A stretch of DNA of 64,000 nucleotides from Bog-793 sp035625025 (GTDB taxonomy: Bacteria > Actinomycetota > Acidimicrobiia > Acidimicrobiales > Bog-793), in contig DASPQJ010000030.1 of the NCBI GenBank assembly GCA_035625025.1, forward strand, positions 1 through 64,000, given 5' to 3'. The notes beneath the pieces were generated by a model. The model had not been told where the DNA came from. It saw only the letters and a list, made by a program, of their open reading frames with translations, and did not search any database. How positions within the stretch are numbered: the stretch's first letter is position 1; each line of letters begins with the position of its first letter. A program made the position numbers and the translations under genes. Shown here in pieces: positions 52,638-61,179 of this stretch.

Positions 52638-53911
52638 CCGCTCGCTCCGGAGGCGACCTCGGCGTCGACGCGCACGGCGAGCGCGGCGAAGCCGCTTCGC
52701 AGGGCGGCCTCGACCTGTTCGGGGAGCGCGGCCCGGGCGAACAAGAACCCTAGGTAGCGGTCGCCGGCCGGCCACGCCGTGAGCGTCCCGCCGACCGGGA
52801 CGGTCACCTCGATTCCCCACACTCCCGGTACCGCGAGCGCGGCTTGCGATCCGTCGATCCCGGCGAAGCGGCCTGAGGCGGGGATGGGGAGCATCATCAC
52901 GCCGGACGCACCTCGCAGGCGGGCGTTCGCCACCTCGTAGTCGAGACCGAGGGCGTGGGCGAGCACGATCTCCTCGAGCGAACGGCCAGAAGAGAAGTGC
53001 AGCGCCCGGGAGCACCGCCCGCCGATCGTGCGCGCCGCGACCTCGATGACGACGACCTCCGCCTCAGGATGCGTTCCCCGCGGCGACAAGCGCGCTTCGG
53101 CGTGGACCGGACCGTCGACGAGGCTGAGCGCCGCACAGGCCGACGCCACCGTGGCGTGCAGCGCTTCCTGGAGGTATTCGGGATGACGGGAGGGCGTGAC
53201 GTAGATCGTCTCCTCGAAGTATGGGCCCTCGAGCGGGTCGGGTTTGTCGAAGACGGCGAGCACGTCGAGGCGACCAGCGGAAAGGAGCCCTTCGACGGCG
53301 ACCTCGTCGCCGGCGACGAACTCCTCGACGAGGAGCGGCTCCTCGGCGGGCCGCCCCGCGTCGCAGCTGATGCGGCGCGCGGCCACCGCCGCGGCCCGTG
53401 CCCCGCCGTCGTCGTCGGCGCGGATCACGCCGCGGCTGGCAGAGAGCGAGCACGGTTTCACGACGACCGGGTAGCCGAGGTGGGCGCCGGCGGCGGCGAC
53501 CGCCGCGGACTCGCCGGCACCGGCCCCGACGATCTCGAAACGCGGTTGGCGGACACCGGCGTTGTGCAAAAACTGTCGCATCACCGACTTGTCCCGGGTC
53601 GCGGCGACCGCGGCAAACGGGTTCTTGGCGAGACCGAGCCGTTCGGCGGCGGCGGTCGCAACGAGCGCTCCGGCGTCGTCGACGGCGAGGACCGCGTCGA
53701 ACGGCGTCACCGAGTGCCGCGTGGCCACCGCGTCCGCCGCGGCCGCGGGGTCGTCGAGGGGCAGGACGAGGAATCTGTCCGGTGTCGTGCCGGCCATCGC
53801 CTGGGGGGCGTCCGATCCCGTCACGACGTCGACGCCGAGCCGCCCGGCGGCGACGAGGAAATCAGTGGCGCGGTACGTCGACGACGGCAGGACGAGAAGG
53901 ACTCGGGCCAT
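52634..53911 (-). CDS. ATP-grasp enzyme coupled to the CCAEP radical SAM gene
   Basis: Protein of 425 residues with an ATP-grasp fold. The N-terminal VLLVLPSSTYRATDFLVAA leads into TRDKSVMRQFLHNAGV, then VVVKPCSLSASRGVIRADD (ATP lysine) and PLLVEEFVAGDEVAVEG. The metal residues are in VIEVAARTIGGRCSRAL, which resembles the biotin carboxylase/carnosine-ligase style. It should form an amide or related bond from a carboxylate. It precedes the radical SAM gene with a four-base overlap, so the two probably work on one small molecule or peptide. Confidence 0.88.
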   Translation of the reverse strand: MARVLLVLPSSTYRATDFLVAAGRLGVDVVTGSDAPQAMAGTTPDRFLVLPLDDPAAAADAVATRHSVTPFDAVLAVDDAGALVATAAAERLGLAKNPFAAVAATRDKSVMRQFLHNAGVRQPRFEIVGAGAGESAAVAAAGAHLGYPVVVKPCSLSASRGVIRADDDGGARAAAVAARRISCDAGRPAEEPLLVEEFVAGDEVAVEGLLSAGRLDVLAVFDKPDPLEGPYFEETIYVTPSRHPEYLQEALHATVASACAALSLVDGPVHAEARLSPRGTHPEAEVVVIEVAARTIGGRCSRALHFSSGRSLEEIVLAHALGLDYEVANARLRGASGVMMLPIPASGRFAGIDGSQAALAVPGVWGIEVTVPVGGTLTAWPAGDRYLGFLFARAALPEQVEAALRSGFAALAVRVDAEVASGASG

Positions 53912-53989
53912 GCCCCCATCATGCCGGTGTGTCGCCGCTCGCCAGCGCGGCGCGCTCGTCAGTTCGGGTGTCGCCCCTACCATGGCGGC

Positions 53990-54634
53990 ATGGCCGACGA
54001 GGCGCTCGACCGACCGGGCCCCGACCCGGTGCTCGCCGTCACCGACGCCGCTCGGGCCACGATCCTCGAGGCCCGCGCGGCCGAGAAGGATCCGGAGAGC
54101 CTGGCGCTCTTCGTCGAGGTGACCGGGTCGACAAACGGCGCCTACGTCTACGAGATGTGGTTCGAGGCGCTCGCCGACGCCGCGCCGCGTGATGTTCTGT
54201 GCCGCAACGACGAGCTCACCGTCGTCGTCGGTGGTGACAGCGTCGACAAGGTGCGGGGCGCGTCGCTCGCTCTCGGCGAAGAGGGACTTGTCATGCTGAA
54301 CCCGAACACGCCGCCCGTCGCGCCCGCCGCGGCCGCGATTCCCGAGGGCGACATGACGAGCCCGCTCGCCCGCTCGGTGATCGCCGTTCTCGAAGAGCAG
54401 GTCAACCCGCAGATCGCCTTTCATGGCGGTCGGGCGGACCTCGTCGCCGTCGACGAGGGAGTCGCCTACCTCCGACTCTCCGGCGGTTGCCAGGGTTGTG
54501 GACTCGCGGCCGTGACGCTCGGCCAGGGGATCACGCTCGCGATCAGACAGGCGGTGCCCGAGATCGTCGATGTCGTCGACGTCACCTCGCACCAGGACGG
54601 CCGCAACCCTTACTTCGAGCCGGCGAAGAAGTAG
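53990..54634 (+). CDS. NifU-domain iron-sulfur carrier (NfuA-like)
   Basis: Protein of 214 residues. The C-terminal NifU domain has GGCQGCGLAAVTLGQGI, the CxxC that carries a 4Fe-4S cluster. The N-terminal half has an A-type (HesB/IscA) fold but lacks the usual cysteines, as in NfuA. It could supply clusters to nearby radical SAM enzymes and others. ATG 53990 is preceded by an out-of-frame ATG at 53982. It is divergent from the ATP-grasp gene by 78 bases. Confidence 0.9.
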   Translation: MADEALDRPGPDPVLAVTDAARATILEARAAEKDPESLALFVEVTGSTNGAYVYEMWFEALADAAPRDVLCRNDELTVVVGGDSVDKVRGASLALGEEGLVMLNPNTPPVAPAAAAIPEGDMTSPLARSVIAVLEEQVNPQIAFHGGRADLVAVDEGVAYLRLSGGCQGCGLAAVTLGQGITLAIRQAVPEIVDVVDVTSHQDGRNPYFEPAKK

Positions 54635-54684
54635 CGACGCGTCTCGCATCTCGGCTCGGGAAGGCGAGACGGTAGATTGCAGCG

Positions 54685-55893
54685 ATGCTCCGTTTTTTGA
54701 CGGCCGGGGAATCCCACGGTCGTGCGCTCGTCGTGATCGTCGAGGGCTTGCCCGCCGGGTTGCCGATCACGATCGACGAGATCCGTGTCGAGCTCGCCCG
54801 GCGGCGGCTCGGCTACGGGCGGGGACCGCGCATGCGCGTGGAACGCGACGAAATCGTCGTTGTGAGCGGCGTGCGGCACGGCCGGACGCTCGGCTCGCCT
54901 GTCGCGATCGAGATCGCCAACACCGAATGGCCGAAATGGGAGCGGGAGATGTCGCCCGAGCCCGGCGAACCGGAGAGGATCCTCACGGCGCCGCGTCCGG
55001 GCCACGCGGACTTGGCCGGGATGGAGAAGTACGGATTCGTCGACGCCCGCGACGTGCTCGAAAGGGCTTCGGCCCGCGAGACGGCGGCGCGTGTCGCGGC
55101 GGGCGCGCTTGCCAAGGCGCTCCTCGCGCGGCTCGGCACCGAGATCGTGAGCCACGTCGTCGCGATCGGCGCCGCGACGTCACCTTCGGGCCTGCGGCCA
55201 CGTCCCGAGGATCTCGCGGCCGTCGACGCCTCCGCGGTCCGCTGCTTCGACGCGGCCGCGACCGACGCGATGGTCGCCGAGGTCAAGGCCGCCGCGCAGC
55301 AGGGGGACTCGCTCGGAGGCGTTGCCGAGGTCGTCGCTTACGGCGTCCCGGTCGGCCTCGGCAGCTACGTCCAGTGGGACCGCCGGCTCGACGGGCTGAT
55401 CGCGCAGGCGCTGATGAGCATCCCGGCGGTGAAAGCCGTCGAGGTGGGCGACGCGATCGCGATCGCGAGCCGCCGGGGTTCCGAAGCGCACGACGCGATC
55501 TTCTGGGACGCGTCCCGCTTGACGTACCGCCGCGAGACGAGCCGTGCCGGCGGGATCGAAGGCGGAGTCTCGACGGGCGGTCTCGTGATCGCCCGGGCGG
55601 TGATGAAGCCGCTCGCGACGTTGAACCGCCCGGTGCTGGCGACCGTGGACGTCGTGACGAAGAAAAGCACGCTCTCGTTCAAGGAACGCACCGACGTCAC
55701 GGCCGTTCCGGCGATGGGGGTCATCGCCGAGGCGATGGTCGCGTTCGTGCTCGCCTCTGAGGCGCTCCGCAAGTTCGGCGGCGATTCTGTCGCCGAGTTC
55801 GTCCGTAATCGGGACAGCTTCGTCGCGGCACTCGGCTCGGCCCCGTCCGCCGCCGAACCGCCAGGCACCGCCGCGAGATCAGGCCAAAGGTGA
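54685..55893 (+). CDS. aroC: Chorismate synthase
   Basis: FMN-dependent enzyme of 402 residues, last step to chorismate. N-terminal FLTAGESHGRALVVIVEG, then GRGPRMRVERDEIVVVSGVRHG, and the C-terminal conserved MKPLATL are typical. The ATG at 54685 is 50 bases after the NifU-like gene. It opens the aromatic operon and its TGA touches the next start (TGATG). Confidence 0.97.
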   Translation: MLRFLTAGESHGRALVVIVEGLPAGLPITIDEIRVELARRRLGYGRGPRMRVERDEIVVVSGVRHGRTLGSPVAIEIANTEWPKWEREMSPEPGEPERILTAPRPGHADLAGMEKYGFVDARDVLERASARETAARVAAGALAKALLARLGTEIVSHVVAIGAATSPSGLRPRPEDLAAVDASAVRCFDAAATDAMVAEVKAAAQQGDSLGGVAEVVAYGVPVGLGSYVQWDRRLDGLIAQALMSIPAVKAVEVGDAIAIASRRGSEAHDAIFWDASRLTYRRETSRAGGIEGGVSTGGLVIARAVMKPLATLNRPVLATVDVVTKKSTLSFKERTDVTAVPAMGVIAEAMVAFVLASEALRKFGGDSVAEFVRNRDSFVAALGSAPSAAEPPGTAARSGQR

Positions 55894-57485
55894 TGGCGAC
55901 CGCCCCGCGCAACCGCTGTCACGTCCTGCTCGTCGGGATGATGGGGACCGGCAAGTCCTCCGCCGGTCTGGAGCTCGCCGCGCGGCTCGGCCGACCGTTC
56001 ATCGACACGGACGAGGAGATCGCCGCGACCACAGGGAGGACGATCGCGGAGATCTGGTCGGCCGAGGGCGAGGCGAAGGTGCGCGCCGTCGAGTCGACGG
56101 TCCTTTCCGAGGCGCTCGCCTCGTCCTCCCCGTCGGTTATCGCCGTCGGCGGCGGCGCGGTCCTCGACCCGGCCAACCGTGCCGCGATCTCCGAGGCGGG
56201 AGACGTCGTCTGGTTGCGCGCCCAGGCCCACACGCTCGCGCAGCGACTCGGTGACGGCGCCGGCCGACCGCTGCTCGAGGCGGACCCCGTCGGGGCGCTG
56301 GCGCGGATCGAGCTGGAGCGTCGGGTGCTCTACGAGGAGGTGGCCGATGTGGCCGTCGACGTCGACGCGCTGGAGCCTGACGCGACAGTCGCCGCCGTGC
56401 TCGGCGCGCTGCAGCGCCGGGTCGTCGTCGCGGTTCCGAACCATCCCTACGAGGTCGTCGTCGGACCCGGGGCACGACACCTGCTCGGCGTGGTCATCCC
56501 GGCGGGAGCGGCGCGCGTCGCCATTGTCAGGCAAGCGGGCGTGAATGTCGCGGTCACGACCGGCGGCGACGAGGTCGAGTTCACGGTCGGCGCCGGGGAG
56601 TGGGCGAAGTCGCTCGCCACGGTCGAGAAGTTGTGTCGGGAGTTCGCCCGAGCCGGGCTGACCCGAGCGGACGTCGTCGTCGCCGTCGGCGGCGGAGTCG
56701 TCACCGATGTCGCCGGTTTTGCGGCGGCCTGCTACCACCGGGGCGTCGCCGTCATCCACGTGCCGACGACGTTGCTCGGCCAGGTGGACGCCGCCATCGG
56801 TGGCAAGACCGGCGTCAACCTGCCCGAGGGCAAGAACCTCGTCGGGTCGTTCTGGCAGCCGAGTTGCGTGCTCTGTGACACGGACACGCTGTGGTCGCTA
56901 CCCGAGCGCGAGTGGCATTCGGGGTTTGGCGAGATGGCCAAGTACGAGTGTTCCGGCCTCACCGATCTCGGTGGGCTCTCGCTCGTCGACCAGATCGCGT
57001 CGTGCGTCGCGGCGAAGGCGGCGGTCGTCGCGATCGACGAGCGCGACGCAGACCGCAGGATGGTCCTCAACTACGGCCACACGCTTGCCCACGCGCTCGA
57101 GGCGACGGGTTTCTCCTCGTCCGGCGGCGGCGAGTCTTCGATCCGGCACGGCGAGGCCGTCGCAATCGGACTCGTCTTCGCGGCGCGATTGGCAGCCGCG
57201 CTCGGTCGGATCAGTGCCGCGGATGTCGAGCGTCACGTCGCCGTCGTCGAGCGCTACGGGCTTCCCTTTTCGATCCCCGCTGGAGTCGACCTCGACGAGC
57301 TGACGGTCTTCATGGCCCGTGACAAGAAGACGCGGACCGGGCTGAGCTTCGTCCTCGGCGGTCCCCGCGGTGTCGAGTTCGTGCCCGACGTCGACCCCGA
57401 AGCCGTCCGCGTCGCCCTCGTCGCGACGCAGGCCGTCAGGAGCGAAAAGGGCGCGTCGCGCCAAGCCAAAGCGAGGACCGCGTGA
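55890..57485 (+). CDS. aroKB: Fused shikimate kinase - 3-dehydroquinate synthase
   Basis: Bifunctional enzyme of 531 residues. Residues about 1-175 are shikimate kinase: Walker A GMMGTGKSS, the shikimate-binding DTDEEI and AVGGGAV, and a lid GDGAGRPLLE. Residues about 180-510 are NAD- and metal-dependent DHQ synthase: VGGGVVTDVAGFAAA, PTTLLGQVDAAIGGKTGVN, GFGEMAKYE, NYGHTLAHALE and HGEAVAIG. The two steps flank each other in the pathway only via DHQ dehydratase and shikimate dehydrogenase, so fusion likely serves co-expression. ATG 55893 is an equally possible start. Confidence 0.95.
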   Translation: MMATAPRNRCHVLLVGMMGTGKSSAGLELAARLGRPFIDTDEEIAATTGRTIAEIWSAEGEAKVRAVESTVLSEALASSSPSVIAVGGGAVLDPANRAAISEAGDVVWLRAQAHTLAQRLGDGAGRPLLEADPVGALARIELERRVLYEEVADVAVDVDALEPDATVAAVLGALQRRVVVAVPNHPYEVVVGPGARHLLGVVIPAGAARVAIVRQAGVNVAVTTGGDEVEFTVGAGEWAKSLATVEKLCREFARAGLTRADVVVAVGGGVVTDVAGFAAACYHRGVAVIHVPTTLLGQVDAAIGGKTGVNLPEGKNLVGSFWQPSCVLCDTDTLWSLPEREWHSGFGEMAKYECSGLTDLGGLSLVDQIASCVAAKAAVVAIDERDADRRMVLNYGHTLAHALEATGFSSSGGGESSIRHGEAVAIGLVFAARLAAALGRISAADVERHVAVVERYGLPFSIPAGVDLDELTVFMARDKKTRTGLSFVLGGPRGVEFVPDVDPEAVRVALVATQAVRSEKGASRQAKARTA

Positions 57486-57934
57486 CAGAACCCGTCATTC
57501 TCCTGTTGTCGGGACCGAACCTCGGACTGCTCGGAGAGCGCGAGCCGTCGATCTACGGCACGGCGACGCTCGCTGACCACGTCGCCCGGGCCGAAGCGAC
57601 CGCCCGGCGGCGCGGGTTCTTACTCGAGCACGTCCAGTCCGAGCAGGAGGGCGAACTCGTCGCCGCCGTGCACGGCGCGCGCGGACGGGTCGCGGCCATC
57701 GTCGTGAACGCGGGCGCCCTGTCGCACTACGGTTGGTCGCTGCACGACGCTTTGGCGGCGTTCGACGGAAAGGTGATCGAGCTCCACCTCTCGCTTCCCG
57801 ACTCTCGGGAACCGTGGCGGCGCACTTCGGTCATCGCACCGGTGGCGCAGGCCGGCATCGCGGGACTTGGGGGACTCGGTTATGAGCTCGCGGTCGAAGC
57901 CGCGGCGCGGCTCGTCGAGGAAGAAAGGGAATAG
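57482..57934 (+). CDS. aroQ: Type II 3-dehydroquinate dehydratase
   Basis: Dodecameric dehydratase of 150 residues. Catalytic Arg20 and Tyr25 (GEREPSIYG), Asn76 (VVNAGA), His102 (ELHLS) and Arg109, Arg113 are all retained. The canonical HISN reads HLSL, so the Asn after the catalytic His is lost and the next block has a tryptophan; this may tune the product site. GTG start overlaps aroKB by four bases. Confidence 0.94.
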   Translation: MTEPVILLLSGPNLGLLGEREPSIYGTATLADHVARAEATARRRGFLLEHVQSEQEGELVAAVHGARGRVAAIVVNAGALSHYGWSLHDALAAFDGKVIELHLSLPDSREPWRRTSVIAPVAQAGIAGLGGLGYELAVEAAARLVEEERE

Positions 57935-57936
57935 CG

Positions 57937-59070
57937 ATGGCCGTCGAGGTGACGATCGGGAGGGAGGCGACGAGCGCAGCAAATCTCGCGTCGATGAATG
58001 TGCCGGGGCGGCTCGCGCAACTACGGGAGCGTCTCGGCAAAGAGCGCATCGACGGGATCCTCGTCACCTCGCTAGCCAACGTCCGCTATCTCAGCGGGTT
58101 CTCTGGGTCGGCCGCCCTCCTCGTCGTGACGGCGCGCCGCGCCCTGCTCATCACCGACGGGCGCTACCGGGACCAGGCGGCGGCGGAGACGGCGGCGGCG
58201 GGCGTCGATGTCGATCTTGAGGTGGTCGGCGCGACGAAACAGGTCCAGGCCGTCGAGACGGCGACGAGCAACCTCGCCCGGCTGGCGCTGGAGGCCAAGG
58301 CGGTGAGTTGGGAACTGCAAGCTCAGTTCGCCGCGACGCTGAAGCCCGAGCTCGTCGCGACCTCCGGTCTCGTCGAGGCGATCCGCCTCGTGAAGGACGC
58401 CGGGGAGATCGACCGGATCGAACGGGCTTGCGACATCGCCGACGTCGCGTTCGCCCAGACGAAAGGGCTCCTCGCGCAGGGCGTGACCGAGGCGGAGTTC
58501 GCGGCCGAGCTCGAGTTCGAGATGCGCCGGCGAGGAGCCGCCCAGGCCTCGTTTGAGACGATCGTCGCGAGCGGGCCGAACGGGGCGATGCCGCACGCCC
58601 AGCCGACTGGTCGCGTCATCTCGCCGGGCGATCTCGTCGTCGTGGACTTCGGTGCCGTCGTCGACGGCTATCACTCCGACATGACACGCACGGTCTGTGT
58701 CGGCGAGCCGTCGGCGGCCGACATCTCGCTTCTCGACGCCGTGGCGGCGTCGCAGCGTGCCGGCCTCGTCGCTGTCGTCGCCGGCGTGACCGGCGGCGCC
58801 GTGGACGAGGCCTGCCGCAAGTCCCTGGGGGAGGCCGGTCTCGCCGAGGCGTTCACGCACTCGACCGGCCACGGAGTCGGGCTCGAGGTCCACGAAGCGC
58901 CGACGCTCGCCGCGGGATCGGAGGAAAACCTTGCGGAGGGCAGCGTCGTGACCGTCGAGCCCGGGGTGTATCTCGAGGAGCGCGGCGGGGTCCGCATCGA
59001 GGACACCGTCGTCGTGACGAGGACCGGGTGCCGGCCCCTCACCAAGACGACGAAGGACTTTTTGCTCTGA
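57937..59070 (+). CDS. Xaa-Pro aminopeptidase (M24 family)
   Basis: Metallopeptidase of 377 residues. The pita-bread metal ligands are the two Asp in VVDFGAVVDGYHSDMTRT, His in GHGVGLEVHE, Glu in TVEPGVYLE and Glu in VRIEDTVVV. A creatinase N-terminal domain precedes (LANVRYLSGFSGSAALLVV). It removes N-terminal residues before proline. It lies between aroQ and efp, the usual place of pepP/pepQ in this operon; the stop overlaps the efp start (TGATG). Confidence 0.95.
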   Translation: MAVEVTIGREATSAANLASMNVPGRLAQLRERLGKERIDGILVTSLANVRYLSGFSGSAALLVVTARRALLITDGRYRDQAAAETAAAGVDVDLEVVGATKQVQAVETATSNLARLALEAKAVSWELQAQFAATLKPELVATSGLVEAIRLVKDAGEIDRIERACDIADVAFAQTKGLLAQGVTEAEFAAELEFEMRRRGAAQASFETIVASGPNGAMPHAQPTGRVISPGDLVVVDFGAVVDGYHSDMTRTVCVGEPSAADISLLDAVAASQRAGLVAVVAGVTGGAVDEACRKSLGEAGLAEAFTHSTGHGVGLEVHEAPTLAAGSEENLAEGSVVTVEPGVYLEERGGVRIEDTVVVTRTGCRPLTKTTKDFLL

Positions 59071-59630
59071 TGGCTTTATCGACGAACGACCTGAAGAACG
59101 GGATGGGCCTCGAACTTGCCGACGGACTGTTCGAGGTGGTCGAGTTCCAGCACGTGAAACCCGGCAAAGGCGGCGCCTTCGTGCGCACGAAGCTCCGCAA
59201 TCTGCGGACCAAGGCGGTCGTCGAGCGGACGTTCCGCGCGGACGAGCGCGTCGAGCAGGCGGTGATCGACAAGCGCGAGATGCAGTTCCTCTACCGCGAC
59301 GGAAGCGACTTCGTGTTCATGGACAATGTCTCGTACGACCAGATGACCGTCCCCGTCGCCACCCTGGGTGGCGCGGCACCGTACCTGAAAGAGGGGAAAT
59401 CCGTCTTCCTCGTGCTCCACGAGACCGAGATCGTCGCCGTCGAGCTGCCGGCCGCCGTCGAGCTTGAGATCACGGACACCGAGCCCGGCATCCAGGGCGA
59501 CCGCGTCTCGGGCGCGCGCAAACCGGCGACGACCGAGACCGGTCTCGTCGTCCAGGTGCCGCTGTTCGTCAACCCGGGCGACCGGATCAGAGTCGACACC
59601 CGGTCCGGTGAGTACCTCACGAGGGCGTAG
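59070..59630 (+). CDS. efp: Elongation factor P
   Basis: Translation factor of 186 residues that rescues ribosomes at polyproline. The three beta domains are recognisable: STNDLKNGM at the start, the tip loop HVKPGKGGAFVRT with Lys33, FMDNVSYDQ, and the C-terminal PLFVNPGDRIRVDTRSGEY. Start at 59070 in a TGATG overlap; an earlier in-frame start only re-reads the end of the peptidase gene. How Lys33 is modified is not shown here. Confidence 0.97.
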   Translation: MALSTNDLKNGMGLELADGLFEVVEFQHVKPGKGGAFVRTKLRNLRTKAVVERTFRADERVEQAVIDKREMQFLYRDGSDFVFMDNVSYDQMTVPVATLGGAAPYLKEGKSVFLVLHETEIVAVELPAAVELEITDTEPGIQGDRVSGARKPATTETGLVVQVPLFVNPGDRIRVDTRSGEYLTRA

Positions 59631-60048
59631 GGAGCGGCCGTCGTCAACCGGCGCGCGCCGGCGCGCCCGCGAGCGGGCGCTCGACCTGCTCTACGAAGCC
59701 GAGGCCAAGGGCCTTTCCCCGGACGCCGTCCTCGACGGGCTCCCGGTCGTGCCCGAGGCGTACGCCGCGGCGCTCGTCCGCGGGGTCGGGGCCCATCTCG
59801 ACGCCATCGACGCCGTCATCGCCTCCCACGCCACGGCGTGGGAGGTGAGCCGCCTGCCGGCGATCGACCGCCAACTGCTGCGGATCGCGACCTTCGAGCT
59901 CATCTTCGGCGGCGAGGTCCCGCTGGCGGTGGCGATCGACGAGGCCGTCGAGCTCGCCCAGGATTTCTCGACCGCGGAATCCGGCCGGTACGTGAACGGC
60001 GTGCTCGCCGCGATCGCCGCCGAGCTTCCGCCGACCGCGGCGTCGTGA
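59608..60048 (+). CDS. nusB: Transcription antitermination factor NusB
   Basis: All-helical RNA-binding protein of 146 residues. The core RRRARERALDLLYEAEAKG, IDRQLLRIATFELIFG and AIDEAVELAQDFSTAESGRYVNGVL is typical. The likely GTG start at 59608 overlaps the efp end by 23 bases, giving coupling. It helps processive rRNA transcription. The stop overlaps the next GTG (GTGA). Confidence 0.93.
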   Translation: MSTSRGRRERPSSTGARRRARERALDLLYEAEAKGLSPDAVLDGLPVVPEAYAAALVRGVGAHLDAIDAVIASHATAWEVSRLPAIDRQLLRIATFELIFGGEVPLAVAIDEAVELAQDFSTAESGRYVNGVLAAIAAELPPTAAS

Positions 60049-61145
60049 GCAGGCGCGACCCTTACGCCGCGGCCGGCGTCGACTACGGCACCCTCGACGC
60101 CGCCAAGCGCCTGGCGGTCACGGCCGCCCGCTCGACGTCGTCGTACGCCGCCCCCCGCGGCGCGACGATCGAGGAGCGAAGCCGCGGCGAGCCGGCGACG
60201 GTCGTCCGATCAAACGGCGCGACCTACGGGTTCGTCCTCGAGTGCCTCGGCACGAAGTCGCTCGTGGCGCGCGATTTCGAGGCGGCGACGGGGATCGACC
60301 GGTTCGAGGCGATCGGCTACGACACCGTCGCCGCGGCGGTGAACGACTGTTGTTGCGTCGGCGCCCTGCCACTCGTCGTCAACGCCTACTTCGCGACCGG
60401 CGCGGCGTCTTGGTACTCGGGGACTCGGCATGCCTCGCTCGTCGACGGTTTCGCCCGAGCCTGCCGCGACGCCGGCGCCGCCTGGGGCGGCGGCGAGTCC
60501 CCGACGCTGGCGGGACTCGTCGCGCCGGACGGGATCGACCTCGCGGCGGCCGTCGTCGGTCGGGTGCCGAGGGGGGTCGAACCGATGCTCGGCGCGGCGC
60601 TCCGTGCCGGCGACGAGATCGTGCTCGTCGCGTCGAGCGGTCTCCACCAGAACGGGGCCTCGCTCGTGCGTGCCGTGGCGGCCCGGCTCGATCTCGGGCT
60701 CGCGACACCACTGCCGTCTGGTCGACTGTTCGGTGACGCGGCGCTCGACGCGGGCCTGATCTACGTCGGTTTCGTCGCCCGCTTGCTCGCCGAGGGCGTG
60801 GCGGTGCACTACCTCAGCCACGTCACTGGACACGGGCTGCGCAAGCTGATGCGAGCCGACCGGGATTTCACCTACCGGATCGAGAGGCTTCTTTCGGTTC
60901 CGGAGGTGCTCGGGTTCGTCGCCGAGCGGGCGGGATTGTCGAGCGCCGAGGCCTACGCGACTCTCAACATGGGCGCCGGGTTGGCCTGCTTCGTCGCGCC
61001 GGGATCGGGCGCCCGCGTCGTTGCGCTCGCCGGCGAGTTCGGCCTCGCCGCCCTCGTCGCCGGACAGGTGGAGTCGGGTCCGCGCCGGGTCGTCGTCGGC
61101 CCGATCGGCGTCGAGTACGCGAGCGGCGAGCTCGAACTGCGTTGA
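60045..61145 (+). CDS. AIR synthase (PurM)-like protein
   Basis: Protein of 366 residues of the PurM fold. It begins DPYAAAGVDYGTLDAAKR, and has VNDCCCVGALPLVVNAYFATGA and an ATP-site-like GGGESPTLAGLV where canonical PurM has GGETAEMPG. VASSGLHQNGASLVRAV resembles PurM GSSGxHxNG. The sequence is well away from the standard enzyme, and it lies at the end of the aro-efp-nusB operon instead of a purine cluster, so it may be a paralogue with another substrate. GTG start overlapping nusB. Confidence 0.8.
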   Translation: MSRRDPYAAAGVDYGTLDAAKRLAVTAARSTSSYAAPRGATIEERSRGEPATVVRSNGATYGFVLECLGTKSLVARDFEAATGIDRFEAIGYDTVAAAVNDCCCVGALPLVVNAYFATGAASWYSGTRHASLVDGFARACRDAGAAWGGGESPTLAGLVAPDGIDLAAAVVGRVPRGVEPMLGAALRAGDEIVLVASSGLHQNGASLVRAVAARLDLGLATPLPSGRLFGDAALDAGLIYVGFVARLLAEGVAVHYLSHVTGHGLRKLMRADRDFTYRIERLLSVPEVLGFVAERAGLSSAEAYATLNMGAGLACFVAPGSGARVVALAGEFGLAALVAGQVESGPRRVVVGPIGVEYASGELELR

Positions 61146-61179
61146 GCAATCGTCGGCCGATCCCGCGCCGGCCCGCCGG

